Shown: positions 35,447 through 47,620 of the stretch, in pieces
How the letters are laid out: each line of letters opens with the position of its first letter
Numbering within the stretch: the stretch's first letter is position 1
Assembly (NCBI GenBank): GCA_004431415.1
Contig: QPMI01000116.1
Span: 1 to 64,000 of the forward strand
Reading direction: 5' to 3'
DNA length: 64,000 nucleotides
Source of the DNA: Cyanophora paradoxa
Lineage: Eukaryota > Glaucocystophyceae > Cyanophorales > Cyanophoraceae
Notes under the pieces: model-generated
Databases searched by the model: none
What the model was told of the DNA's origin: nothing
Seen by the model: the letters and a program-made list of their open reading frames with translations, nothing else
Program-made: the position numbers and the translations under genes

Positions 35447-35916
35447 CCCGCACGGATCACTTCTTGATTCGCTGGCTGCTGACTGCCGGAAGCGTCCGAT
35501 GTTCGAATTCTATGCGCGCCCCAACTTGAACTTGGCCTAGCTATATACTATACCCCTGTACCCCGCCCTTGCACTGCGAAATTAATATTCGCGATCGTGC
35601 CCTAGCTCTCAAAATTTGAAGCTTTGTCTCAGTCCACGCCGGTCCGTCTCCCCCGGCTTCCGCCCCTGGCTCAATGCTTCCGATCCGGCTGAAAGAAGCG
35701 TCCTGTTTTGATTCTTGGTCGCTCATCCTAGGAGGCTGTTCAAAAGCAAAACATTGCAACTGACTGATGGCGCTGGGGCAAAGGAGAACCGGGGGTAGAA
35801 TAGAGGGGCGTGGCGCAGAGCGTAGGGGGCGTACAGGCCTAGGGGCGCGGGGGCGGGGGCTTCCAGAAATGGGGCCGGCGGCGGACCGGCGCCGGTACCC
35901 GTCGCTCGGGACCGGC
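35447..35916. other. Spacer between the RAD18-like gene start and the Miro gene end
   Basis: 470 bases without a supported coding region, presumably the RAD18-like promoter and the Miro 3' UTR. Confidence 0.4.
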
Positions 35917-38900
35917 CTATTGCCTCCGGGAGTGGTAGAAACGGTAGAAGAGGTACGCGGAGAGGGCGGCGGCGCCGGCGACGACGAGGGGCTTGCCGAT
36001 GCCGCCCTCACCGACGGTCTCGTACGCGCCGTGGGGGCACGCCACGCTGGGCTGCAGCGCCGTCTCGCACATCATGGGGAAGATGTGCGGGTCGCCCAGG
36101 TCGCCCTGCGACACGGCGATGTCCACGGGCGCCGGCAGGTCCGCCCGCTTGCAGAAAGTAAGGGGATCCTCGCCGCTCTGATGCAGGAGGGGGAACTTAA
36201 GAAGAAGGCGGGCGAGAAAGGAAGGAAAGAAAGAAAGAAAGAAAGCATACGGGGAGAACAATCTTGTCCAGCATCGCGTCGCGCTTAGTCTGCACGAAGA
36301 TGCGGGGCACCCGCGGGGGCAGCTTCTCCTGCGCCGAAAGCTGAGCCAAAGAAAGAGAGAAAAGGAGCGGGGCCGGGCGCCGCGCACGCTCATGTCGACG
36401 GCGCGCTGGAACGAGGCCGAGTCGTGGAAGCAGATGCACGCAAGGTCGGCCACGTTCATCTCCTCAGAGGCCAGCAGCCCCTCGCGTTCCGAGAAGGGGA
36501 ACTCGTGCATCTGGGGTACGGGCGTCGGGGGCGGGAGATGGGGGTAGGGGGTACGGGTGCGCACGATGATCGTGACGCGGACCTCCTCGTCCGTGACGTC
36601 AGTTACGGTGGTCATCTGGGGGCGGGGTAAGGACAGGGGTAGGGGGCGTGGCGGCGGGAGGCGCTCGGGCGCTCGGGCTCGCCTGGCATGCAATCTTGCG
36701 CTGCTTTGTGGGCACGTGGGCGGGCTTGTATGGCCGCGCGATGAGGGCGTTGATGAAGGAGCTCTGCGGCCGCCGGCCGTGAGCTTGGCGGGGCGGGCGG
36801 GGCAGGGAAGCGGAGAAGCGGCGCGCCTTGCCCGTCTGCTCGACGCCCAGCACGAAGCAGTTGAAGACGGTGCGCGGGGCGCGCCGGCCGCGGCGGGCGT
36901 CGCCTTTCCTCCGGCCGCCCCGCACGACGCGGACGCACTCCCGGGGATTCTCGGGGAACGCGAGGTGCTGGATGTAGTGCAGCGCCTCGGACGGGTTGCC
37001 CGCGAGGCTCCCGCCCATCTCCGCTGGCGCGTTCAGCCACAGCCTGCGCGCACGGACGGACGGACGCCTCGGCTTAGACAGAAAGAAAGACGCGAAGCCT
37101 GGCCGAGCTGGGCTCAAGAAAGGCGCACGTCCAGCGGCAGAGGAACCCGTCCAGAGTCAGGCGACCCTTCGCGTCCGTCTCGACCACCTCGCCGACCTCC
37201 GCGAGGCTGCCCCACGGGTTCTCTGCGGAAACGGCATGAGAAAGAAAGAAGAAGAGGGGGGCGAGGAGGAGGAGGGGGAACAGGGCGGCTCACTGGGCGT
37301 CCAGGACCAGAGGTCCGCAAGCTCCTGCTCGCTGAGGAGTCCGTCCTTGTCCTTGTCGAAGCGCTCGAAGACCTGCATACAAACAAACAATCAGACGCGT
37401 TCATTTGAGGATACAGCGCAATCTCTGTAATAATAATAAGATCGTGTGAAAAACTAAGGACCTCGGTGAGGAACGCGATGCCGGCCTCGCTCAGCTCAAG
37501 GACCTGCTCCTTGCCGCGCTTCATCCTGCTGGGCGTCAGAGGGGCGCGGGGCGGGGTCGGGGGGTACGCGGGGGGTACGCGGGGGGCGCACTCGGTGATG
37601 GCCGGGTCACGGGTGAGCCGCAGCTGGTCGTCGTACCCGAACTTGCGCAGGATGGTCCAGGTCGTCTCGACGCGACCCTGGGCGCCCCGTCAGCGCCGGA
37701 CAGGCGGGCGGGCGAGCGCGCGGGCGGGGGCGAAGAGGAGGGCGGCGCGCCTTGTGGATGAAGAGAGTGTGGAGGTAGCAGAAGCCAGTGACCGTCAGCC
37801 CGTTCGAGTCGCTTACGCCGTCGGCCGTGTTCGCCCGAACGACGTCCTTGACGCCTTTAACCTCCTCGGTCTACGAGCAAGGCGCGCGATCTTTGTCGGC
37901 AGGGTCCGGAAAGCGGCCGGCGAGCTCGAGGGCGGGCGGGCGGGCGGGCGGGCGCACGCGCAGCGGCTGCCCGAAGCAGTGCAGCTGGAAGGCGTTCAGC
38001 TCGTCGTCGTTGAGGCAGCCGTCCCGGTCCCGGTCGCACATCGCGAAGATGCGCTGCAGCGCCCGCTCGCACTCCGGCCTCAGTTTCTGAGCCCGCGCGC
38101 GTACGGCGGCGTCAGACTGCGGAGCGCATGTGCCTCGCGTACTCAGCCCGCGCGCACGTGTTCGCGGATGTCGTAGATGGGCGCGATGGGATGCAAGACT
38201 GCCTTCTGGGCGAAATAGAAGACCTCGGCAATGTTGAAGACCTGCCGGAGAGGCGTAAGGAGGCGCGGACTGCGTCGCGCGGGGAAAGCAGGGGCCGCGC
38301 GCGCGCCTGCTTGGCGCTGCATTCGATGCACGTCTCGATCTCGCTGAACTCGTTCATGAGCGGCATGATCTGCCCGGGGCCGTGTTAGCGCGGCGGCTCG
38401 CCCCGGCGCCCGGCGGCCCCGCGACCCATCCCCTACGGCGCAAACCTGATTCTCGAGCTCCCCGTTCCGCATCTCGTCGCCGCGCACGTCGATCTTGTTG
38501 CCTGTAAGCACGACCGGAACCTGGGGACGCGAGGAACGGGTCAAAAGGCGCAAACCGGCGAACGGCGCCACACGATGGCTTTAACACGAGCGAAGTCTGC
38601 CGCGAGTCCGAAGGAAAGAAGGCGGAGAAGGACGCACCCCGAGCCCCAGCTTGCGTATCATAGGCATCCAGCGCTCGCGGACCGACGCCAGGGTCGCGTC
38701 GTTGTCAACGGCGTACACAACAATGACCACGTTCGACTTCTTCATCTCCTCTTCCAGCTCGGCCTCGTTGCCCGCTGAGAGAAGCAATAGGCAATCAACC
38801 CACTGAGCCACGCGGCTAGCTTGCGGGCCGCGCACAAGCCGAATCGACGATAGTGATAGTAACCTTCTCGCCGCCGTTCTCAGTGATCTTCACCGGCTGC

Positions 38901-39141
38901 ATAACCTTCGGGAGCTGCGCGGCCAGAGCGGATGCGGTCAGAGCGATGCGGGCGTTGATTCCGACGGCGGCACACGACGAGCGCGTTCGTACCTCCTCCT
39001 GGAATCTCTCGCTGACGAGCGAGTTGATGATTGAGGTCTTTCCGGTCCCCTCTGTGGACGCGCTGTCGTCAGCGAAGTGTCACATGCGCTCACAGGCGAC
39101 AGACCATCTCCGACGACCAGAACTCGAACGTGATTCTTCAT
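35917..39141 (-). CDS. Mitochondrial Rho GTPase Miro (RHOT/GEM1 family)
   Basis: Miro sits in the outer mitochondrial membrane and couples mitochondria to motors and ER contacts. ATG 39141 opens MKNHVRVLVVGD, joined in phase to EGTGKTSIINSL (P-loop). The N-terminal GTPase continues through VVIVVYAVDNDATL, VVLTGNKID and CIECSAK. Two EF hands are clear: DRDRDGCLNDDEL (~38000) and DKDKDGLLSEQEL (~37340). The second GTPase has FVLGVEQTGK joined to SSFINAL, and later IFVQTKRDA. The C-terminus ends in a membrane anchor (PLVVAGAAALSAYLFYRF) and HSRRQ, stop at 35917. About 18 exons; those from 39141 to 37592 were checked and all phases agree. Three introns have GC donors (38305, 37749, 36825 on + coordinates). 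The start codon overlaps, on the other strand, an ATG at 39140. Length and domain order match the family. Confidence 0.95.
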
Positions 39142-39467
39142 GGCGGAGAATTCAGCTGCGGCGACAGCTGCGGTACAGCAGGAGGTTCGCGCCGGCGACC
39201 TCGCGGCGTCCTTGCTTGCCGGAGTGACTTCTCTGCGACGCTGGGCGTCAGAGGCCGCTCGCAAAGCTGGCCCAAGCTCGGTGACCCACCCTCCCTTTGC
39301 GTCGACCCGTACCCCTCCGACCGATTTCTACTCCTCGTTGTTCGTCCTAGCCTTCTCCGGTGCGCCGCCGAGCCGCACATCACGCAGCTTGCACGCCATG
39401 CTGACTCGGCCGACAGGCTGTTCGCCCTCCCATCCTCTGTCGCTCGCACTTCCCTCCTCCCGCAACC

Positions 39468-40129
39468 ATGGGCCGCTTCCCCCGCGATCCAAACCTGATG
39501 GAGTTCTATGGCATTGGTGCGTCCCGCCATGGCTCGCGCGGCGTCGGATAGCCGGAGGCAATCGACGTCGCCCCGCTGCGTTTCGAAGTCGCTGCCGGGA
39601 TGATTGACGCCCCGCCGCGTTTCGAACAGGCTGTGACCACTGCGAGGACATGCAGCCGCTCATACACCAGGTCGGCGAGGCTTCCAGACTCTGCGCGCCG
39701 TCGCCGCGCTGACCGGCCGCCCCGCCCACGCAGGTGGAGGCAGAGATTGGGCGCTCATTCGTTCGGTACGAGGTGTGGGAGAACCCGCGGAACCTGAAGA
39801 TCCTTCAGAAGCTGGACCGCGGCATGTGCGGGGGCATCCCGTTCTTCTACAACCGCAAGACCCGCGATTACATCTGCGGAGCGACGACGGCGGACAACCT
39901 GAAGGCGTTCGCGCTCGGCAAGCCGCACGATGCGTTCACGCAGCCGCCGAAGGAGCCCAAGACGTGGGACGACACGAAGAAGGAGCTCGAATCGAACATG
40001 CGGAACGCGGTCAAGCAGGCGCAGACGATGCAGGGCGAGGCCCTCAAGTTCGCCAAGAACCCCGGCGCCTACCTCCAGCGCTTCGCCCCCAAGAAGCCCG
40101 CTCTCGCCGGCGCCGGCAAGAAGAAGTAA
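39468..40129 (+). CDS. Thioredoxin-fold protein with CDHC motif, 161 residues
   Basis: Exons 39468-39516, 39630-39670 and 39734-40129 join in phase to 162 codons with stop. The sequence MEFYGIGCDHCEDMQPLIHQVEAE puts a CxxC-type pair (C18, C21) right after the first strand, as in thioredoxins. GGIPFF (P66) matches the cis-proline loop facing the active site. NRKTRDYICGATTADNLKAFALG fits the last strand and helix. The C-terminal ~60 residues are Lys/Pro-rich and end GAGKKK. A thiol-disulphide role is inferred from the fold. No targeting peptide is obvious with this start. An open frame from ATG 39140 (MAENSAAATAAVQQ...) lies upstream and could be a 5' exon or a separate short frame; I could not connect it. 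Confidence 0.75.
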
Positions 40130-41347
40130 GCGCCGCATCAACAGCCGACGCTGCGCGCCCAGACGCAGTGCCATTTTTGATGCAGATACATGTAGACAAG
40201 TAGGCTCTTTACAGCATTAGAATTATTCTAAGTTGATCCTCGCCGCGTCGTTCCGCTCAACACTACAGGGGCCGCTTGGGGACATGCAGTCGCTTGGGGA
40301 CAGGATTAGTACTGGATTACGGACGGGTTGTTACGAGTTAAGCGCGGGGGGCTGGCCATGGGCAGCGTTAGCGCTAGAGGATCGGGCAGGCCCAAATTCC
40401 TGAGACTGGAGCTCATGATCAATGTCCGACGCCCAGTCCGGCTTTAACTTGTTCTTGTGATCGCAATGAATTTTTTAAAATTTACTGATCATGAGTGCAT
40501 GCGCGTACCAACTTTGGCAACGTCATTCCGAGTTCCGGCATGCACGGCGTTGCACGCGCGCGCCGCCGCAGCTGCGCGCGCGGCCGGCGCGGGCCGGGCC
40601 CGGGGCCGGCGCCGCCGGCGCCGGGCCATGGCCATCAGGGCATGGCCACGGCGCGGCCCCGGGCATGCCATGATGCGCAGAGCTAGCCTGACCCGGCCCA
40701 CTAGTACTATGGCCGCGGCAGCTGCGACGAAGCTAGTACCAGCTCAGCGGCGTCTATATATAGCCGTTGAGCTTGTATACTGGTCCAAATGCGCATGCAG
40801 CCGCTGATCATGAGCGACTCGGCGAAATACGCGCACTACGAAACGCAGCGGCTTGGCTCGGGCTGAGTCTACTCATACAAACCTCCGGAAGAGCGCGCGC
40901 GCAGCTGCAGGGAAATGTGCATGCGCAAGCGGCAGAAAGGCGACCGGGGGGGGGGTGTAGTGAAGGGGTACGTGTACATTGCACCTTGTTCGTGGGCCGG
41001 CGGTGCAGGCGCGAGGTGAGTGTGCAGAAGAGCTAGCCACAAAGCCCTAAGAGCGATACAAAGTACCGCGAAGCCCCGGCGCGACGCGACCTTCAAAGCT
41101 TAGACCTGCGGCGACCCGGACTTCGCTTTCCCGCACGCTTCCCCGCGTTCGAGATTCAAAGCTGACCTATCCGGCAGGCGGGCAGCCCGCAGGGAAAGGC
41201 CGAGCTTCGCATCAGCCGGACTAGGCCCTCTTCGAGGTTATGAGCAGCACCCGGCGTGTCCGAGAGATCTGAGCGCGACAACGTGTCACGCCCGCGAGCC
41301 AGCGCGGGCTGTAGACACGACGGGCGGCGGCGCGGCCGCTCTGGACG
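40130..41347. other. Gene-free spacer
   Basis: No coding region is supported. A GC palindrome-rich stretch (GGGCCCGGGGCCGGCGCCGCC) lies at 40590-40640. TGATCATGAG/CTCATGATCA motifs occur at ~40412, ~40485 and ~40805. Confidence 0.45.
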
Positions 41348-42105
41348 ATGCAGGCGCAGCAGTCTTTCCTACAACCTGGCAAACCGCTCGATGATGCATC
41401 TCTGAGCGGTTCCGGGGTCAGCTCTGTGCCGAACCAAGCTAGTGCGCTGACCCGACCCCCGGGGTCACCGCCCTCGAGGTCTAAGCTGACGGTTTCCGCG
41501 TGTCCTTGTTGTATCCTCGCAGCTACCATCTCGCCAGTTTACGAAACTGTGCGCATGATGAACGCTCGGCACACCCAGGCCGGCCAGAATGGTGCTCATC
41601 CCTTCCCTCGCCAGCACCTTCAGCGTCGCTGACCACATGCATCTCTTTCGATTCGTCCCTTTGCGCATCTTCTTTCTCGTTTGCTTCCGCGCGAACAGGA
41701 GTGATCGGCGCTGCTGGCGTTCCCGCACAGGCGATGCAACAAGCACAAAGCTCGAAGGTCATGGCCGCGGTGGGCTTCTTTCCTGCCTTTCCTCACTCTT
41801 TCCTCTCGCTATTGCGGCTCATTACTGCACACATTGCTCTTCGTGCAGGCCACCCAGGCGCAGCTTAGTCAGGCTGCGGCGCTGGGCTATCAAGTCCAAG
41901 GCCTGACGATGGCGCGAGGCCCCGGAGCGGGTGACGCGATGGTGGCAGGCTCCCAGCTCGGAACCGCTGGGTCGCATCTCCGCGCGGCCGCTGGCGGTCA
42001 GCTCGCGGGCGGCGCGGCAGGGTGGACAGCAGCCCAGGCGGCGAATGCGGTCGCGTCGCAAGGCGGCAGCGCGATGCAGGCGAGCTATTACCAAGCCGCT
42101 CTACT

Positions 42106-42138
<33 letters not shown>

Positions 42139-45100
42139 GCAAGCGGCGGCCACGGCGCAGCACCAGCAGCAGCAACAACAACAGCAGGCAGCGGTGGGCG
42201 GGACGACAGTCCAGCAGGCGCAGACCGCCGCGCACCAGCAGACCGCGCAGCAGGCCGCGCAGCAGAAGCAGCAGCAACAGGCGCACGCGCTGGCGGCGCA
42301 GCGACAGATGCTCTTGGCGGCGCAGGCGGCGGGCAAGGACGCGGCGGGAATGGTCGCGGTGCAGTCTGCCGGGGGCGGCCCGAGCCTCGTCGTGCCCGCG
42401 GCGTACCTGTCGGCCCTGGCCGCGTCGGGGGCCTCGCCGCAGCAACAGCAGCAGCACCTGATCTACCTGCAGCAGCACCAGCAGCTGGCGGTGCAGCAGC
42501 AGGCGGCCCTGAAGCAGCAACAGGCGGTCGCACTTCAACAGCAGGCCACCGCGGCGCAGCAGGCGCAGGCGCACGTCCAGGGCCATGCGCAAGGGCAGGC
42601 GATGTCTGGGGGGCTACAGGCGCAGCTCCAGGCCCAAATGCACGCCCAGGGCCAGGGCCAGTCCTCGTCTCAGGGGCAGCTGCAACAGCAACAGCAACAG
42701 CAGCAAGCGGCGGTGGCCGCGGCGCAGCAGCAGCAACAACTGCAGCAGCAGCATCAGCAGCAGGCGGCGCTCGCCGGCGGGATGCAGGGGTCGCAAGGGC
42801 AGGCGGCTATGGCGAAGCAGCTCGGTGCACCCTCCGCTGCTAGCGCCGCGCAACTGGTGCAGCATCAGCAGCAGCAGTACGTCGCGCAGCAGCAGGCTCA
42901 ACTTGCGGCCGCGCAGCAGCAGCAGCAGCAAGCGGCGGCGCAGGGGCAGGGTCAGACATCTCTCCAGGCGTCCCAGCAGTCATCTTCCGCGCAGCAGAGC
43001 ATGGTGGCATATGCTCGACAGCTCTCGATGCTCACCGCTCAGCAGCAGGCATCCAACGCGGCCGCAATGCAGGCCGGCGGCGGCGGCGGCGGCGGCGGCT
43101 ACGGTGGCTCGGTTGGGGGGAGCTCGGTCGTTATCGCGGGTCCTGGCGCGGCCGCTGCGGCTGCGGCGGGCAACCTGGCCGGCCCTGGGGCGGCGGCGGC
43201 GGCCGTAGCAGCGGCGGCGAATCTAGCGGGCCCCGGTGCGGCGGCGGCAGCAGCAGCAGTGGCGGCGGCGTCGGGCGGGATTCCCGCGACGTCGATGCAC
43301 GCGTACCAAGTCGACCAGCAGCGGCGGCTGGCGATGTTGAGGGAGGCGGAGCTGGCGCGGACGGGGCGGCTGGCGGGGCCCGGCGCGGCGGCGGCGGTTG
43401 CGCAGGCCAACGCGGCGCTCGGCATGCCTATGAACGCGGCCCTCCTCCAGCAGCAGCAGCTTCTGCAGCAGCAGCAGCAGCAGCGCGCGCAGATGCGGAG
43501 CGCCGCCGGCGCGTCCGCCGGCCCGATGGCGGCGGCAGCGGCGGCCGCGGCGGCGCAGGCGCAGGCGCAGGGCATGTCGCGGCACGGCGCGCTCGCCATG
43601 CTTCAGCAGCAGCAACAGCAGCACGCTGCGGCGGGGATGCAGCAGGATCAGGCGGCGGCGGCGGCGGCGGCGGCGGCGGGGCAGGCCCAGCAAGCGGCAA
43701 GCCAGAGGGCGGGCGGGTCGCCGGCGAGCACTCCCGCCAGCGCGTCTCGGAAGCGAGCGGCGGACGGCGGGTCGTCATCCAGCTCCAAACAGGCCAAGCA
43801 ACAGCAGCAGCAGCAACAGCAGCAGCAACAACATCAACAGCAGCAGTTGCAGCAGCAGCAACAGCAGCAACAGCAGATGCAGCAAATGCAGCAGCAGCAG
43901 CTGCAGTTGCAGCAGCAGCAGCAGTTGCAGCAGCAACAGCAGTTGCAGCAGCAGCAGCAGTTGCAGCAGCAGCAGCAGTTGCAGCAACAGCAGTTGCAGC
44001 AGCAGCAGCAATTGCAGCAGCAACAGCAGCAGCAGCAGCAGCAGCCGGCGGCGCCTCGGCTTCCCGACGCGGGACCTTCAAACGCGGCGGGGTCGGCAGC
44101 GGCGGCGGCATCCTCGGCGGGGGCGGTAGCGGCGGCGCAGAAGCGGAAGCACGGGGAGATCGCGGGCCCTGCTGCGGAGGCGGCGGCGGCGGCGCAGGCG
44201 CAGGCGCAGGCGCAGGCGCAGGCGCAGGCGGCGGCGGCGGCGCAGCAGGCGGCGCGGGGCGACCTGCGCGCCGAGCTCGACCGGGTCCTGCGGGAGCGCT
44301 TCGCGCAGGACACGACGGCGGTGGCCCGGCCCAACTACACGGCGCCCTTCGCCAGCCTGCGTGACGTCATCGCGCGGCTCGTACCCTACCACGCCTACTA
44401 CGAGCCCGAGGCCCCCGGCACCAACCTCGACCAACACCAGAAGCAATGCGCGTACCCCTCCATCCCCTCCTCCGCCTCTCCGGCAGCCGATCGGCTGGCT
44501 GACCGGGCGCGACGCGCAGGGGCCGCCAAGGTGGAGCAGCAGGCCGCGAGCTTCGCCAAGCGGATCGAGGCGCTCGAGAGCCGTTTCCAGCGCGCCGTGC
44601 GGCACGCCCCGGGGGAGGAGCCGCCCGCCGAGGAGCAGCTCCTCATGGCGTGCGTACCCCCCTTCTTTTTTCCTCCCGTTCGCCCTTTCCCCGCCCGCGC
44701 CGACCGTACGTCTTTCCGCCCCGCAGGCGGCTCCTGAACGAGTCCATCATCGACGAGAACAGGAAGGAGATGGGCCTACCCCTGCTCTGCGACATGGAGG
44801 GCGGGCCGGGACCCGACGGGCGCATCCAGAACCCCGTGCCGCCGACGCCCCCGCCGCCGCCGGAGCCCGTGCCCGAGAAGGCCTTCGTACCCCCCTCCAA
44901 GTCGTCCCTCTCCGGCCCGACGCCGACGCGGGCGGCGGCGGCGGCGGCGCGCGGGCGCATGCGCGAGCTGCCGGAGGACGACGACGGGGACGGGGACGGC
45001 GGCGGGGGCGGAGGCGGGGGCGGGGGCGGCAGCCGCCCCGGCCCGTCGCTGGCGGCGCAGGCGGCGGCGGCGGCGCGCGGGGACGGGCCCGTGCCCATGG

Positions 45101-47090
45101 GGGGACGCCCTCCTCCACGGCGCGGCGGGGCCCCGGCCCTCGTCCTCGTCCGCCTCGCGGCGGGGCCGGCCGTCGGCGGGGACGCCCGTCGGGCGGCCCT
45201 CGTCCTCCGGCTCCGGCCGCCCCAAGTCGTCTCCGCCGCCGGCGACGTCGACGCGGAGCGGGCGGCCGATCCGCGCGGCGCGGGCGCGGCGGAGGCGCGA
45301 CGACGAGTGGGACTCGGGCAGCGATGCCGACGCGGCGGCGGAGGAGAAGGAGAAGGACAAGGGCCGCGGCGAGGACGAGGTGAGTGCGGGTTCGCTGAGC
45401 CCGGGGCCCTGGCCGTGCTGACGCGGGCCCGGCCGCCCGCAGGACTACGCGGTAGAGGCTGGGGAGGACGAGGACGACGAGGACGAGTTCGAGGAGGAGG
45501 AGGAGGAGGAGGAGGAGGAGGACGAGCGGCCGCGGCGGCGCGGCGGCGCGAAGCGGGGCGGCGGGGCCGCCTCCCAGCGTGGCGCGAAGCGGCCGGTCGG
45601 GAGGCCCCGATCGGCGGCGGCGGCGGCGGCGGCGCAGCCGCGCCCGTCGCGCTCCTCGTCCGCGGCGGCGCTGCAGGCGCCGGCGCCGCCGCTGCCGGGC
45701 CCCGGAGCTCTCGGGGCGGGCGCGAGTCCGAGGGACCCGAGGAAGGTGGTCAGGGCGCCGGATCGTCGGCGCAGTCTGCGGCGGTGCGGGTCTCGGGCGG
45801 GAGCGGCGGCAGCGGCGGCGGCGGCGGCGGCGGCGGCGCGGCCCAGCGGGTGCAGAGGGTGGGCGTCCTGCCGCCCGGGACGGCGGCGGCGGCCGTGGCG
45901 CAGGCTCGGCAGCGGGCGGCGCAGAGCGCTGCCGGCGGCGGCGGCGGCGGCGGCGGCGGGTCCGGCGGGTCGGCCGGGGGCGAGGACCCGAGCGCACAGC
46001 GGGCGCGGGTCCCACAGCTGGCCGGCCCCGGGGCGGCGGCGGCGGCGGCCGGCGCGGCGATGGCCGGCCTGGGGCCCATGTCCCACCCGCTGGCGGCGCA
46101 GGTCCAGGCTCAGGCGCAGGCGCAGGCGCAGGCTCAGGCGCAGCAGCGGGCCATGATGGCCGCTATGTACGGGCAGAACGCCCTCGCGATGGGCAGCGGC
46201 GCCGCCGCCGCCGGCGGCGGCCTCGGCATGGACCCATACGCCTTCTTCGGGATGGGCCCGATGGGCCCGATGGGCGGCATGGGCGGCGGCGCCGGCGGCC
46301 AGTCGGCGCTGGGCATCCAGGCGGCCTACATCCAGCACCAGCGGCGGGTCCTCGCGCAGCAGCACGCGGCGCAGGCGCAGGGCGGCATGCTGCAGCTCCA
46401 GCCCATGATGCACCAGTACTCGGCCCACGGTCACGTCCAGCAGCTCTCCCCGCGCGACCCGGCGGCCGCGGCCGCCGCCGGCGGCGGCGGCGCCCGGCGC
46501 TCCCCCGCCATATCGCCCGCCAACTCCCCGCGAACCACCCCTCCCCTACCACCAGCAGCGGAGCCCGGAGATCCCGGCGCCCTCCGCCGCCGCCGCCGCC
46601 GCCTCGCCCGGCCCGCCCCGCCCCAGACTGGCGGCGGCGCCGGCGACAACGGGGACGACGACGGAGCAGACGAGGAGCCTCAGGCGGCGGCCCCGCGCGC
46701 CCAGCAGCCAGCCGGCGCCGGCGCCGGCGCCGGCCCCGCGGCGCCGTCCGCCCAGCAGCAGGCACAAGCCCAGGCCCAGGCCCAGGCCCAGGCGCAGGGC
46801 GCCAAGCCCGGCGGCGGCGGCGGCGCCGGCGCGCCGGCGCCGGCGCCCTCGCCCTCGCCGGCGCCCTCGAGCGCCGTGGCGGACGCGGAGGCGGCGGACG
46901 CGGAGGGCGGGCTGGCCGGCGAGGGCGCCGAGGCCTCCGTCGGCGACCTCCTGGGCGAGCCCGAGGCGCCCCAGCAACCCGCCTGGGACGGTGCGATTGA
47001 TTCCTTCTCAATCGATTTACTTTTGGTGTACCCCGACCCCTTTTTTGCTGACGCCGACGTACCCCGGCAGACATATTCCGCTTCGAGTGA
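41348..47090 (+). CDS. Gln/Ala-rich nuclear protein with GLTSCR1 domain (BICRA-like SWI/SNF subunit candidate)
   Basis: Exons 41348-41491, 41731-41769, 41849-44447, 44520-44649 and 44727 onward join in phase. The third exon has long poly-Q runs (e.g. 42108-42140, 43798-44042) and repeated LAGPGAAAAA modules. Near its end, LDRVLRERFAQDTTAVARPN, TAPFASLRDVIARLVPYHAY and, after the splice, ASFAKRIEALESRFQRAV and LLNESIIDENRKEMG follow the GLTSCR1 domain pattern seen in BICRA and BICRAL, subunits of the non-canonical BAF chromatin-remodelling complex. Further on, KRPVGRPRS (~45590) is an AT-hook-like motif beside a long acidic run (DEDDEDEFEEEE). The C-terminus is Gln/Gly/Met-rich and closes with AWDDIFRFE-stop (exon 47071-47090). 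Frames shift near 45100, 45375 and 45760; the first is likely an indel, the second an intron. Family assignment rests on the pattern alone. Confidence 0.75.
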
Positions 47091-47620
47091 TCGCGAGGCG
47101 CCCACTCTTCCCCTTACCCTCCCTGGCACCCCAACACTGCCTGCCCTGCCGTGCCGTGCCATCCATTGTATCTTTTCCCGCCCCTCGCGCCCGTCCGCTT
47201 CGGATCCCGTTCCGCATCCCTCGCTCCTCTGCCCTCCCTCCCAGGCCCATTCAACGCTTTTTTCGTCAAGGAGAAGCGTTACATATACGAGCTGAGATAC
47301 CATGATAGCTGCTCTGTCCCTGGGACACTAGCCTAGTTCGGTAGCAGATCTAGACGTCTTATTTTTATGTGCAGAAATGGCTTGAGCGTGAGAGGAACTT
47401 CGAGCTCAGCGCGGCGCATGCGCAATCGAATTCGAAGAGCGTCACGTGCACAGCGCAGCGAGCGGCGACGAATTCGAAGTCGGACGGGAAGCGAACGCAG
47501 AGACGCGATACCCCCGCTCCGCGTACCGTGCGGCGTACGGCTGGACCGTCGGACGTCGGCCGCGCAATTGCAAGCTTAAGGCCGATCACTCAGCGGTCTA
47601 TAGCTAGATCTCGAGCTCGA
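47091..47620. other. Spacer between the GLTSCR1 gene and the SET gene
   Basis: About 530 bases with no supported coding region. Confidence 0.4.

Noticed and set aside
42088-44334. Minus-strand Leu- or Cys-rich frames opposite the GLTSCR1 gene
   Set aside because: They are the complement of poly-Q (CAG/CTG) and poly-Ala codons and have no independent support.
44361-47295. Other large overlapping frames (340, 422, 881 and 473 codons)
   Set aside because: GC-rich codon bias leaves several frames open; only the frames continuing GLTSCR1, AT-hook and the DIFRFE end have coherent composition and splice phases.
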